Assembly: GCF_004795035.1 (NCBI RefSeq)
Contig: NZ_SSBK01000015.1
Coordinates: forward strand, 1 to 64,000
Direction of reading: 5' to 3'
From: Streptomyces sp. A0958
Lineage (GTDB): Bacteria; Actinomycetota; Actinomycetes; Streptomycetales; Streptomycetaceae
DNA: 64,000 nucleotides
Position 1 is the stretch's first letter, and every line of letters begins with the position of its first letter. Made by a program: the position numbers and the translations under genes. Positions 56,442 through 64,000 of this stretch are shown piece by piece. The notes under the pieces were generated by a model. It was not told the DNA's origin and ran no database searches. It worked only from the letters and a program-made list of their open reading frames with translations.

Positions 56442-57662
56442 TCAGCTCAGGCGCTCGATGACCATCGCCATGCCCTGGCCGCCGCCGACGCACATGGTCT
56501 CCAGACCGAACTGCTTGTCGTGGAACTGCAGGCTGTTGATCAGCGTGCCGGTGATCCGCGCGCCGGTCATGCCGAAGGGGTGGCCGACGGCGATGGCGCC
56601 GCCGTTGACGTTGACCTTCTCCAGCGGCAGGCCGAGGTCGCGGTAGGAGGGGATGACCTGTGCGGCGAAGGCCTCGTTGATCTCGGCCAGGTCGATGTCG
56701 TCGATGGTCAGCCCGGCCCGCTTCAGCGCCTGCTTGCTCGCCTCGACGGGGCCGTAGCCCATGATCTCGGGGGAGAGGCCCGAGACGCCGGTGGAGACGA
56801 TCCGGGCCAGCGGGGTCAGGCCCAGCTCGCGCGCCTTGGTGTCGGACATGATCACGAGCGCGGCGGCGCCGTCGTTGAGCGGGCAGCAGTTGGCGGCCGT
56901 GACCAGGCCGTCGGGGCGGAAGACCGGCTTCAGGCCCTGGACGCCCTCCAGCGTGACGCCCGCGCGCGGCCCGTCGTCCTTGGCGACGACCGTGCCGTCA
57001 GGCGTGGTCACCGGGGTGATCTCGCGCTCCCAGAAGCCGTTCTTCAGGGCCTCCTCGGCGAGGTTCTGCGACCGTACGCCGAACTCGTCCATGTCCTGGC
57101 GGGTGATGCCCTTGAGGCGGGCGAGGTTCTCCGCGGTCTGGCCCATCGCGATGTACGCGTCCGGGACCAGGCCGTCCTCGCGCGGGTCGTGCCAGCTCGC
57201 CCCGGACTCCTCGGCGCGGGCCGCGGTGCGGGCCTCGGCCTCGGCGAAGAGCGGGTTGTGCGTGTCCGGCAGGCTGTCGGAGTTGCCCTTGGAGAAGCGG
57301 GACACCATCTCGACGCCGGCCGAGATGAAGACGTCGCCCTCGCCGGCCTTGATGGCGTGCAGGGCCATGCGGCTGGTCTGCAGGGAGGACGAGCAGTAGC
57401 GGGTGACCGTGCAGCCGGGAAGGTGGTCCATCCCCATCTGCACGGCGATGATGCGGCCCAGGTTGTTGCCCTGCTCGCCGCCGGGCAGGCCGCAGCCGAG
57501 CATCAGGTCGTCGATGTCCTTCGGGTCCAGCTCGGGGACCTTGGCCAGCGCGGTCCGGATGATCGTGGCGGTCAGGTCGTCCGCACGCAGGTCCTTCAGC
57601 GACCCCTTGAAGGCCCGGCCGATGGGCGAACGGGCGGCAGAGACGATCACGGCTTCGGGCAT
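56442..57662 (-). CDS. Acetyl-CoA C-acetyltransferase (thiolase)
   Basis: 406 residues from ATG 57662 (GGAG 7 nt upstream); GTG 57665 one codon earlier is less well placed. Catalytic Cys90 lies in VTRYCSSSLQT, the thiolase signature NVNGGAIAVGHPFGMTGAR carries the active His, and the second Cys is in TMCVGGGQG. It should catalyse reversible thiolysis or condensation of acetyl-CoA units in beta-oxidation or acetoacetyl-CoA metabolism. It stands alone on the minus strand, with its own terminator. Confidence 0.95.
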   Translation of the reverse strand: MPEAVIVSAARSPIGRAFKGSLKDLRADDLTATIIRTALAKVPELDPKDIDDLMLGCGLPGGEQGNNLGRIIAVQMGMDHLPGCTVTRYCSSSLQTSRMALHAIKAGEGDVFISAGVEMVSRFSKGNSDSLPDTHNPLFAEAEARTAARAEESGASWHDPREDGLVPDAYIAMGQTAENLARLKGITRQDMDEFGVRSQNLAEEALKNGFWEREITPVTTPDGTVVAKDDGPRAGVTLEGVQGLKPVFRPDGLVTAANCCPLNDGAAALVIMSDTKARELGLTPLARIVSTGVSGLSPEIMGYGPVEASKQALKRAGLTIDDIDLAEINEAFAAQVIPSYRDLGLPLEKVNVNGGAIAVGHPFGMTGARITGTLINSLQFHDKQFGLETMCVGGGQGMAMVIERLS

Positions 57663-57794
57663 CACGCGGCTCCATGGGGACTGGAAGGCTGTCTGGCACG
57701 ACTGCTCTGGAAGTTACCCGGACGTACTGCCGAGGTCACCCGGGGCGGCATGTGATGCGGGCCTCTTTTCTAAGCAACCGCTCAGTCAACTGTC

Positions 57795-58871
57795 TCACGC
57801 GTGCCTCGGCGAGGTGCCTGTGTCCGTGCCGGGGTGCCGCTCCAGCCGCGTGGAGCCGCCTGCCTCCGCGTGCGGGTGGGGGTGCGGTTCCGTGGTCCCG
57901 GGCAGGCGCCGCCGCCTGCGGTGCTTGAGCAGCGCCCAGGGCGCCCGGGCCCCGGTGACCTCCGTACCGGCCTCCTTGGCCGCCTGGGAGGCCGCCTTGG
58001 CCACCGGCAGCATGCCCTCGCTCCGGGCACCGTCCAGCCGGTCCGACTCCGGCCACAGGCCCAGCACCGCGCAGAGCGTCGGCAGGACCGCCATGGACGC
58101 CGTCGCGTACCCCTCGGCCGAGGGGTGGTAGTTGTCCGGGCCGAACAGCTCCCTCGGGTTCGCCTCGAACTCCGGGCCCAGCAGGTCGCCCAGCGACACC
58201 GTGCGCCCGCCCTGTTCCACCGCACCGATCGTCTGGGCCGCCGCCAGTTGCCGGCTCACCCGCCGGGCCAGCCACCGCAGCGGCTGGTAGACCGGCTCGA
58301 TCGTGCCCAGGTCCGGGCAGGTCCCGACGACGACCTCGGCCCCGGCAGTCCGCAGCCTGCGCACCGCCGTGGTCAGACACCGCACCGACTGGGTGGCGGG
58401 CATCCGGTGCGTCACGTCGTTCGCCCCGATCATGATCACGCACACGTCCGGCGTCCGGGACGGGTCCGCGAGCAGCAGCGAGACCTGCCGCTCCAGATCG
58501 TCCGACCGCGCACCCGGCAGCGCGACGTTGCGCAGATCCACCGGCCGCTCCGACACCGCCGCGAGCCCCGACGCCAGCAGCGCCCCCGGGGTCTGCCCGG
58601 CCCGGCGCACCCCCTGCCCCGCCGCGGTCGAATCCCCGAGCAGCCCGAAGCGCAACGGCTCCGCGGGCCCCGTGAACGCCACCCCGTACCGTCCGTCCGC
58701 GCTCGGCGGCACGGGGGCGATGCCGCCGCCCACCTGCCGCTTCGCCAACTGGACCTCCGCCAGCAGGACGCCCACCGCCGCGGCCCCCAGCAGCCCGATG
58801 CTGCCACCGCCGTAGGCCGCGCCCGCCGCGATCCGCCGTGCCACCCTTGCCGTCGACACAGTCCGGTCCAC
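57795..58871 (-). CDS. SGNH/GDSL hydrolase
   Basis: 358 residues. One membrane or signal-like helix (about 13-40) precedes the SGNH domain: block I GLLGDSTAAG with nucleophile Ser81, block III IGANDVTH, and block V DNYHPS with the Asp-His pair. It should be an esterase or lipase facing the cell exterior. GTG 58871 is given, but GAGGAG lies directly against it; GTG 58859, four codons later, has better spacing and is equally possible. The C-terminal 60 residues are basic and low-complexity (HRRRRRLPGTTEPHPHP). Confidence 0.85.
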   Translation of the reverse strand: MDRTVSTARVARRIAAGAAYGGGSIGLLGAAAVGVLLAEVQLAKRQVGGGIAPVPPSADGRYGVAFTGPAEPLRFGLLGDSTAAGQGVRRAGQTPGALLASGLAAVSERPVDLRNVALPGARSDDLERQVSLLLADPSRTPDVCVIMIGANDVTHRMPATQSVRCLTTAVRRLRTAGAEVVVGTCPDLGTIEPVYQPLRWLARRVSRQLAAAQTIGAVEQGGRTVSLGDLLGPEFEANPRELFGPDNYHPSAEGYATASMAVLPTLCAVLGLWPESDRLDGARSEGMLPVAKAASQAAKEAGTEVTGARAPWALLKHRRRRRLPGTTEPHPHPHAEAGGSTRLERHPGTDTGTSPRHA

Positions 58872-58969
58872 CTCCTCGTCGCACGTACCGCCGCACAGCC
58901 GTACACAGAGCTACCTGCCCGCTACCGGCCGTCGTTCAATCGTTTCGCCCAATCTCGTGCCCGTACGCA

Positions 58970-58975
58970 TACGCT
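58970..58975 (+). promoter_or_regulatory. Candidate -10 of the cystathionine beta-synthase gene
   Basis: TACGCT lies 34 bp before the GTG at 59009. Confidence 0.4.
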
Positions 58976-59008
58976 TGCCGCACCATCTCGGAGACCCCGG
59001 AGTAAACG

Positions 59009-60418
59009 GTGCAATTCCACGATTCGATGATCAGTCTCGTAGGCAACACCCCGCTGGTGAGGCTGCGCAGCGTCACGGCCGGCATCCAGGCGACGGTCCT
59101 GGCCAAGGTCGAGTACTTCAACCCCGGCGGGTCGGTCAAGGACCGGATCGCCCTGCGCATGATCGAGGCCGCCGAACAGAGCGGCGAGCTGAAGCCCGGC
59201 GGCACGATCGTCGAGCCGACGAGCGGCAACACGGGCGTCGGCCTGGCGATCGTCGCGCAGCAGAAGGGGTACAAGTGCGTCTTCGTCTGCCCGGACAAGG
59301 TGTCCACGGACAAGATCAACGTGCTGCGTGCCTACGGTGCCGAGGTCGTCGTCTGCCCCACGGCGGTCGACCCCGAGCACCCCGACTCGTACTACAACGT
59401 CTCCGACCGGCTGGTCCGTGAGACGCCGGGGGCCTGGAAGCCCGACCAGTACTCCAACCCGAACAATCCCCGGTCCCACTACGAGACCACCGGTCCCGAG
59501 CTGTGGGAGCAGACGGACGGGAAGATCACCCACTTCGTGGCAGGGGTCGGCACCGGCGGCACGATCAGCGGCACCGGCCGCTACCTCAAGGAGGTCAGCG
59601 GCGGCGCGGTCAAGGTCGTCGGCGCGGACCCGGAGGGCTCGGTCTACTCCGGCGGCTCCGGCCGGCCGTACCTGGTCGAGGGCGTCGGCGAGGACTTCTG
59701 GCCGTCGGCGTACGACCGCGAGGTCACCGACGAGATCGTCGCCGTGTCCGACAAGGACTCCTTCCAGATGACCCGCCGCCTCGCCAAGGAGGAGGGGCTG
59801 CTCGTCGGCGGTTCCTGCGGCATGGCCGTCGTCGGCGCGCTGGAGGTCGCGAAGCGGCTCGGACCCGATGACGTGGTCGTCGTGCTCCTCCCGGACAGCG
59901 GCCGCGGCTACCTGAGCAAGATCTTCAACGACGAGTGGATGGCCGACTACGGCTTCCTGGAGGACAACGGCCCCTCCGCCCGGGTCGCGGACGTCCTGGA
60001 CCACAAGGAGGGGCCGATCCCGACCCTCGTCCACATGCACCCGGAGGAGACGGTCGGCGAGGCGATCGACGTCCTGCGCGAGTACGGCGTCTCGCAGATG
60101 CCGATCGTGAAGCCGGGCGCGGGCCACCCGGACGTGATGGCCGCCGAGGTCATCGGCTCGGTGGTCGAACGGGAGCTGCTGAACGCGCTGTTCGCCCAGC
60201 GCGCCTCGCTCACCGACCCGCTGGAGAAGCACATGTCGCCGCCGCTGCCGCAGGTCGGCTCCGGCGAGCCGGTCGAGGACCTGATGGCGGTGCTCGGCGG
60301 CGCGGGGGCCGCGGACGCGGCGATCGTGCTGGTGGAGGGCAAGCCGAAGGGCGTGGTCAGCCGCCAGGACCTGCTGGCGTACCTCGCGAAGGACGCACCG
60401 GGCGCCGCCAAGGCGTAG
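59009..60418 (+). CDS. Cystathionine beta-synthase
   Basis: 469 residues. The fold-type II PLP domain has Lys44 in NPGGSVKDRIA, the substrate loop VEPTSGNTGVGLAI and the phosphate loop GVGTGGTISGTG. The C-terminal 130 residues form a Bateman module of two CBS repeats (IPTLVHMHPEETVGEAIDVLREYGVSQMPIV and VEDLMAVLGGAGAADAAIVLVEGKPKGVVSRQDLLAYL). It condenses serine and homocysteine to cystathionine in reverse transsulfuration; the CBS pair may sense SAM or adenosine ligands. GTG 59009 follows GGAG. A nested GC hairpin at 60623-60679 terminates it. Confidence 0.94.
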   Translation: MQFHDSMISLVGNTPLVRLRSVTAGIQATVLAKVEYFNPGGSVKDRIALRMIEAAEQSGELKPGGTIVEPTSGNTGVGLAIVAQQKGYKCVFVCPDKVSTDKINVLRAYGAEVVVCPTAVDPEHPDSYYNVSDRLVRETPGAWKPDQYSNPNNPRSHYETTGPELWEQTDGKITHFVAGVGTGGTISGTGRYLKEVSGGAVKVVGADPEGSVYSGGSGRPYLVEGVGEDFWPSAYDREVTDEIVAVSDKDSFQMTRRLAKEEGLLVGGSCGMAVVGALEVAKRLGPDDVVVVLLPDSGRGYLSKIFNDEWMADYGFLEDNGPSARVADVLDHKEGPIPTLVHMHPEETVGEAIDVLREYGVSQMPIVKPGAGHPDVMAAEVIGSVVERELLNALFAQRASLTDPLEKHMSPPLPQVGSGEPVEDLMAVLGGAGAADAAIVLVEGKPKGVVSRQDLLAYLAKDAPGAAKA

Positions 60419-60622
60419 GGACCGTGCGCGCGCGTTCGCGAGAACGGTACGTGTGCGTCACGCCGGCGCAGCACCGGCTTAACACGGCTCGGGCACATTG
60501 GTGGGTGTCGGCGGGGAGACCCACCGGCACCGGATACGGCGACACGGACTACGGAGCGGCTCCCGGACCTCCACCGTCGCCCGGACGCGCAGACCGGCCC
60601 TGACCCGGACCGCGTCGTCCTT

Positions 60623-60679
60623 CGCGGGGACCGCCGTCGTCCCGCCCCCCGGGAAACCGGGGGTTCGGCGGTCCCCGCG
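60623..60679. terminator. Nested hairpin terminator between CBS and MmyB genes
   Basis: A 14-bp perfect stem (60623-60636 with 60666-60679) encloses a second hairpin (CCCCCGG-GAAA-CCGGGGG near 60645-60663). It serves the convergent genes on both sides. Confidence 0.75.
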
Positions 60680-60689
60680 ACACACCGTT

Positions 60690-61550
60690 CTAGGCGCGGA
60701 GGTCGCGCGCGCCCTCCTGCTCCTCGGGCCCGGCCGCCGCCCAGCTCGCCAGCAGGGCGATGCGCTCGGCGGTCTCCGAACCCGGCTCGGGGGTGTAGAC
60801 GACCAGGGAGAGCCCCGGCTCGCCGGGCACGGCCAGCGTCTCGTACGGGAGGGTCAGCGCGCCCACGACCGGGTGGTCGATCCGCTTCACGCCGTACGTC
60901 TTCGCCTTCACCTGGTGATCCGCCCAGAGCCGGCGGAAGTCCTCGCTCTTCATCGACAACTCACCCACCAGGGCGGCGAGTTCCTTGTCGTCGGGGTGAA
61001 GTCCCGCGTCCAGGCGCAGATACGCGACCGTCTCCGCCGCCACGGCCGGCCAGTCCGGGTACAGCTCCCGGGCCCCCGGGTCCAGGAACACCTGGCGCGG
61101 CATGTTGCGTTCGGCGGCCGGCATCCGGGAGAAGCCGACGAGCGCGTCCCCCAGCGCGTTCCACGCCAGCACGTCCATGCGGCGGCCCAGCACGAAGGCG
61201 GGCGCCCGCTCGAACAGGTCGAGCAGCAGCCGCAGCCCCGGCCGCACCCGCCGCCCCGCGGGCTCCGCCGCCGTGCGCGCCTTGGGGCGCGCCACCGTCC
61301 GCAGATACGCGTGCTCCGTCGCGTCGAGCCGGAGCACCCGGGCTATCGCGTCGAGCACGGCGTCCGAGACGCTGGGGCCGCGCCCCTGCTCCAGCCGGAT
61401 GTAGTAGTCGACGCTCACCCCGGCGAGCTGTGCCACCTCCTCGCGCCGCAGGCCCGGAACGCGCCTGCGGCCGTACGAGTTGAGCCCCACGTCCTCGGGC
61501 CGGATACGGGCACGCCGTGAGCGCAGGAAATCACCGAGTTCGCCGTCCAT
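60690..61550 (-). CDS. XRE/MmyB-type transcriptional regulator
   Basis: 286 residues. The N-terminal helix-turn-helix is RRVPGLRREEVAQLAGVSVDYYIRLEQGRGP (about 30-60). The rest matches the MmyB-like ligand-binding domain (VLAWNALGDALVGF, LYPDWPAVAAETVAYLRLDAG, HPVVGALTLPYETLAVPGEPGLSLVVYTPEPGS). ATG 61550 is the family-typical MDGELGDFLR start; in-frame extension to 62414 lies antisense to the SDR gene and is rejected. It is divergent from an SDR oxidoreductase, the standard arrangement for this family, and likely controls it. The ligand may be a fatty-acid-like molecule. Confidence 0.9.
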   Translation of the reverse strand: MDGELGDFLRSRRARIRPEDVGLNSYGRRRVPGLRREEVAQLAGVSVDYYIRLEQGRGPSVSDAVLDAIARVLRLDATEHAYLRTVARPKARTAAEPAGRRVRPGLRLLLDLFERAPAFVLGRRMDVLAWNALGDALVGFSRMPAAERNMPRQVFLDPGARELYPDWPAVAAETVAYLRLDAGLHPDDKELAALVGELSMKSEDFRRLWADHQVKAKTYGVKRIDHPVVGALTLPYETLAVPGEPGLSLVVYTPEPGSETAERIALLASWAAAGPEEQEGARDLRA

Positions 61551-61583
61551 GGACCCGATCGTAGGAGAACGGCGCCCGCCCAG

Positions 61584-61621
61584 CCTGGTACTGGCGGACC
61601 CAGGAAAGACGCATCCCTGGG
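61584..61621. promoter_or_regulatory. Operator-like array between MmyB regulator and SDR
   Basis: CCTGG (61584), CCAGG (61600) and CCTGG (61616) half-sites alternate in orientation at 16-bp steps. They include CCCAGG-N10-CCCTGGG (61599-61621). Confidence 0.45.
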
Positions 61622-61697
61622 TAGCCGGCGCGGCCGGGCCCAGTGTGGTGTCCGGCGGGGAGATGCCCCGGCCGGACACCACACCGAGGAGCACCCC

Positions 61698-62459
61698 ATG
61701 TCGTACGAGACGCTCGCAGGCCGCACCGCCGTCATCACCGGAGCCGCCAGCGGCATGGGCGCGGCCACCGCCCGGCTGCTCGCCGCCCAGGGCGTACGGG
61801 TGGCGCTGCTGGCCCGCCGCGCGGACCGGCTGGAGCAACTGGCCGCGAAGATCACCGCGGACGGCGGGCAGGCCCTCGCCGTCACCGCCGACGTCACCGA
61901 CCAGGCGTCCGTGGACGCGGCGGCCGACCGGGTGCACGCGGAGTTCGGCCGGGTGGACCTGGTGGTCAACGCGGCCGGCGTGATGCTGCCGAACCCGGTG
62001 GAGGCGGGCCGCGCCGACGAGTGGCAGCGGATGCTCGACACCAACGTGGCGGGCGCCCTGCGCATCATCCGGGCCTTCACCGCTGACCTGGTGACGGCGG
62101 CCGCCGAAGGCCGCACCGCCGACCTGGTCAACATCTCCTCGATCGGCGCGCACACCCTGTTCCCGCACTACGCGGTCTACGGCGCCACGAAGGCCGCGCT
62201 CACCTACCTGTCGGCCTCGCTGCGCACCGAACTCGGGCCGCGTGACGTCCGGGTCACCAACCTCGAGCCGGGGCTCACCGATTCGGAGCTGGCCGGGCAC
62301 GTCGACAACGCGGAGCTGAGCGGGCAGCTGGACGGCATGTTCGATGCGCTCGGCGGGCTGTCCGCCGACGAGATCGCCGACCTCATCGCGTACACCACCA
62401 GCCGCGCCCGTCACATCAACCTGCGCCAGCTGGTCGTGCTGCCGACCCGTCAGGCGTGA
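61698..62459 (+). CDS. SDR-family oxidoreductase
   Basis: 253 residues. TGAASGMGAA (14-23), NAAG, the catalytic Ser in NISSIG and YAVYGATKAAL (Tyr/Lys pair) are intact, so the enzyme should be active. It resembles the short-chain dehydrogenases usually paired with MmyB regulators. ATG 61698 has GAGGAGC upstream (61685-61691). The substrate is unknown; induction through release of the MmyB repressor is inferred. Confidence 0.9.
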   Translation: MSYETLAGRTAVITGAASGMGAATARLLAAQGVRVALLARRADRLEQLAAKITADGGQALAVTADVTDQASVDAAADRVHAEFGRVDLVVNAAGVMLPNPVEAGRADEWQRMLDTNVAGALRIIRAFTADLVTAAAEGRTADLVNISSIGAHTLFPHYAVYGATKAALTYLSASLRTELGPRDVRVTNLEPGLTDSELAGHVDNAELSGQLDGMFDALGGLSADEIADLIAYTTSRARHINLRQLVVLPTRQA

Positions 62460-62484
62460 GCCGCGCGCGGTCCGGGCGGTGGGC

Positions 62485-62946
62485 TCACTCCTCCCAGTCG
62501 GAGGCCGCCCGCCGCTCCTCGCGCCCGCGGAACAGCCGCCTGCCGTGGCCCGCCTGGAAGACGTTGACGCCTACGATCCCGAGCCAGGCCACGATGAGCC
62601 CGCCGATGCCCGCGTTCGCGGCGCCGATGGCGGACAGCGGGACGGCCAGGACCAGCGAGATGATCCCGAATCCGAAGCGCTCCCCGAAGTGCCCCGTAGG
62701 CTGCCCCGGCGCACGCGCGCCCCGGGCGAGGGAGGTCTGCTGCTCCGCGAGATGCCGCCGGACCCTCCGGTCGAGTGTGACGTCGAGTCGCTGTTCCACC
62801 TTCTCCAGGAACGACTCGACGAGCGCGGAGTCGTAGTCGTTCCCCAGCTCGCTGCGGGCCGCCTGGCAGCGGTGGGACAAGGTGTCCGCGGCCGGCGACC
62901 CGCTGCCGTGGGTGCGGACCGTGGCGGTGCGGCTGGCGGTCACCAC
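62485..62946 (-). CDS. Small membrane protein, 5' end probably damaged
   Basis: 153 residues if started at GTG 62946. The convincing part begins near residue 32 (SELGNDYDSALVESFLEKVEQRLD, a helical segment) and ends with two membrane helices (about 90-135, FGFGIISLVLAVPLSAIGAANAGIGGLIVAWLGIVGVNVF). The first 31 codons lie antisense to what looks like an ECF sigma-factor fossil on the other strand, so the native start has probably been lost around 62850. Similar helical-plus-two-TM proteins are common and uncharacterised in streptomycetes. Confidence 0.5.
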   Translation of the reverse strand: MVTASRTATVRTHGSGSPAADTLSHRCQAARSELGNDYDSALVESFLEKVEQRLDVTLDRRVRRHLAEQQTSLARGARAPGQPTGHFGERFGFGIISLVLAVPLSAIGAANAGIGGLIVAWLGIVGVNVFQAGHGRRLFRGREERRAASDWEE

Positions 62947-63082
62947 GTGGCGCAGGACGCGCGGCCGGCTGCGGGCGCACTTCCGGCACGGGGCGCCCGC
63001 CGATGTGCCCGGCCTCTCCGAGGACCGGGCGGCCCTGGCCGGCGCGCTGGGGGAGCTGAACAGGGAGCGGCGCCGGGCCCCG
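62849..63082 (+). pseudogene. ECF sigma-factor fragment (fossil)
   Basis: In one plus-strand frame the translation runs LRAAWQRWDKVSAAGDPLPW, then WVRTVAVRLAV and a WRRTRGRLRAH block, ending in LSEDRAALAGALGELNRERRR. This is the conserved region 2.4-to-4.1 stretch of SigE-like ECF sigma factors. A stop lies just upstream (TAG 62834), and the similarity ends near 63080, so only about 78 codons of a roughly 170-codon gene remain. It is wedged between two minus-strand gene remnants. The call rests on family pattern memory. Confidence 0.6.
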
Positions 63083-63085
63083 GTC

Positions 63086-63400
63086 TCAGGAGGCGGGCCG
63101 CAGGGCCTCGCCCCCCGTACGGCGGGTCAGCCACCAGGCCGAGGCGAGGTGGACGGCCGCCGCGAGGGTGCCGCCGGCGGCCATGCCGGTGATGCCCCGC
63201 TCGACGCCGATGTACGCGTCCCCGAGCTGGGCGGCCCCGGCCACCGCCAGGACCGGGGCGAGCGCCCGGTGTTCGGTGCGCAGTACGTGGGCCAGGGCGG
63301 CGGCGAGCGGGAGGGCACGGGCCGCGTAGAGCTCCGCGTACGTCCGGAGGCCGTCCGTCGCCTCCGTGCCGGGCGGCAGGAGGAGCGTGGGGAATCGCTG
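63086..63400 (-). pseudogene. DUF4267-like membrane protein lacking its N-terminus
   Basis: 103 codons before the minus-strand stop at 63086 encode FPTLLLPPGTEATDGLRTYA, then helices around YAARALPLAAALAHVLRTEHRALAP and VHLASAWWL. This matches the C-terminal three helices of DUF4267-type membrane proteins. The expected start and first helix are missing: upstream of about 63397 the frame runs antisense into the MarR gene. It is probably inactivated by a deletion that also removed the shared divergent promoter. Confidence 0.5.
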
Positions 63401-63409
63401 ACCGCCACC

Positions 63410-63820
63410 GTGGCCTTCCAGCTCGGCACGGTCGGCGCGATCACCGCGGAGCTGTACGCCGAGCGCATCGCCGTCCACGGCTTGAAGCCCAAGCACGCCG
63501 GGCTGCTGGCCCTGCTGGCCAGTGGGGCCGCGGCCTCGCAGCAGGAGATCGCCCGCGCCATGCGGGTGACGCCCAGCCTCGTCGTCGGCCTCGCCGATCA
63601 CCTGGAGGAGCTGGGCGCGATCGGCCGTGAGCGCGACCCCGGCGACCGCCGCCGCCAGATCCTCACCCTCACCGCACACGGCCGCGAACTGCTCGCCCTG
63701 TGCGCGGCGGAGGCGAGCGCCGTCGACGAGGAGCTGACGGCCGGTCTCGACGAGGAGTTCCGGGCCCGGCTGCGCGAGACCCTGGCCGTCCTCACCGCGC
63801 GGGCGGGCCTGCCCGGGTAG
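63410..63820 (+). CDS. MarR-family regulator with unclear start
   Basis: At least 136 residues. MarR winged helix: HAGLLALLASGAAASQQEIARAMRVTPSLVVGLADHL and RERDPGDRRRQILTLT (about 24-78), then the C-terminal helix. The similarity extends back to about 63392 (ESLTATVAFQLG), but no start codon is in frame there. A GTG at 63387 behind AGGAGG is out of frame, as if one base were missing in the GGGG run at 63389-63392. GTG 63410 is therefore given as the minimal start. The gene abuts a truncated divergent membrane gene. Confidence 0.65.
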   Translation: MAFQLGTVGAITAELYAERIAVHGLKPKHAGLLALLASGAAASQQEIARAMRVTPSLVVGLADHLEELGAIGRERDPGDRRRQILTLTAHGRELLALCAAEASAVDEELTAGLDEEFRARLRETLAVLTARAGLPG

Positions 63821-63919
63821 TCGGCGCAGGCGGCTGGATATGGACATGCAGGGGCCTTGCTGGCTGAATGGATTCGTCGGCGCCGGACCTCGGCACGGCG
63901 GACCTACCGAGGGGACAGG

Positions 63920-64000
63920 ATGAGCGGGAGCAGCCCGGCCGCACGGTTGCAGGAGCTGTTCGAGGGCCACAGGCTCACGCCCACACAGCGCCGCATCGCG
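63920..64000 (+). CDS. MurR/RpiR-like regulator (start only)
   Basis: The first 27 codons are visible, beginning MSGSSPAARLQELFEGHRLT and continuing PTQRRIA at the window end. This is the typical beginning of MurR/RpiR-family regulators, an HTH domain followed by a SIS sugar-phosphate domain. GAGGGGACAGG precedes the ATG. The rest lies outside the window. Confidence 0.55.
   Translation, partial: MSGSSPAARLQELFEGHRLTPTQRRIA

Noticed and set aside
1..64000. Biosynthetic gene cluster, prophage or integrative element
   Set aside because: No polyketide, NRPS or terpene synthase, integrase, phage structural gene or attachment site was seen; the lone P450 lies in core synteny.

Overview
The window is a piece of a high-GC actinobacterial chromosome, almost certainly a Streptomyces core region. 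Signs are the extreme GC bias at third codon positions, frequent GTG and TTG starts, -10 boxes of the TAGGGT/TACGCT kind, and a tRNA-Leu(UAA) gene identical in architecture to bldA. The gene order mfd - mazG - P450 - rpfB - rpfA - eno - divIC - DUF501 - ppx - ndh - cfa - bldA - YccA - thiolase - cystathionine beta-synthase is, from memory, that of the Streptomyces coelicolor core around SCO3111 to SCO3077. No rRNA, CRISPR array, intact insertion sequence or prophage is seen.

Layout. 1-4.8 kb: end of a deaminase/SUKH-4 protein, a DivIVA-like coiled-coil protein, a divergent MarR/MFS efflux pair and a small WGxxGxxG-type envelope protein. 4.8-9 kb: a MacB-type ABC transporter behind a 764-bp non-coding region holding a duplicated operator-like palindrome and an 11-bp tandem array. 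9.2-15.5 kb: mfd, then an ArsR-type regulator with tandem operators, coupled to an MFS gene that runs in frame into a GntR-type UTRA domain. 15.5-20.5 kb: accessory regulators (two TetR), an SCO6745-type protein, a lipoprotein nuclease, an SDR enzyme and a DUF4190-like membrane protein. 20.7-26.8 kb: an HTH-methyltransferase-specificity fusion, a membrane protein plus Ser/Thr kinase operon, and a GtrB/GtrA-like pair. 26.87-27.03 kb: a foldback MITE. 27-34.7 kb: SurA-like lipoprotein, mazG, a P450, rpfB, rpfA behind a c-di-AMP riboswitch, eno and divIC. 34.7-39.7 kb: DUF501, ppx, ndh behind a Rex-like operator, and cfa. 39.7-43.1 kb: a second MacB-type transporter on the minus strand. 43.3-52.6 kb: a LacI-controlled mannoside-utilisation cluster, made of a solute-binding protein, two permeases and two ATPases of the oligopeptide type plus a GH2 beta-mannosidase. 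52.88 kb: bldA. 53.2-60.4 kb: DinB-like protein, YccA, two uncharacterised proteins, thiolase, SGNH hydrolase and cystathionine beta-synthase. 60.7-64 kb: an MmyB-type regulator with its SDR partner, then a decayed stretch (a membrane protein lacking a credible start, an ECF sigma fossil, a truncated DUF4267-like gene and a MarR gene without a clear start) and the first codons of an RpiR-like regulator.

Functionally the core genes cover DNA repair (mfd), nucleotide sanitation (mazG), resuscitation and peptidoglycan remodelling (rpfA/B), glycolysis (eno), cell division (divIC), redox balance (ndh under Rex), membrane lipids (cfa) and developmental translation control (bldA). The accessory genes are mostly small regulator-plus-target modules whose operators can be read directly in the sequence. 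Intrinsic terminators with long perfect stems separate most units.
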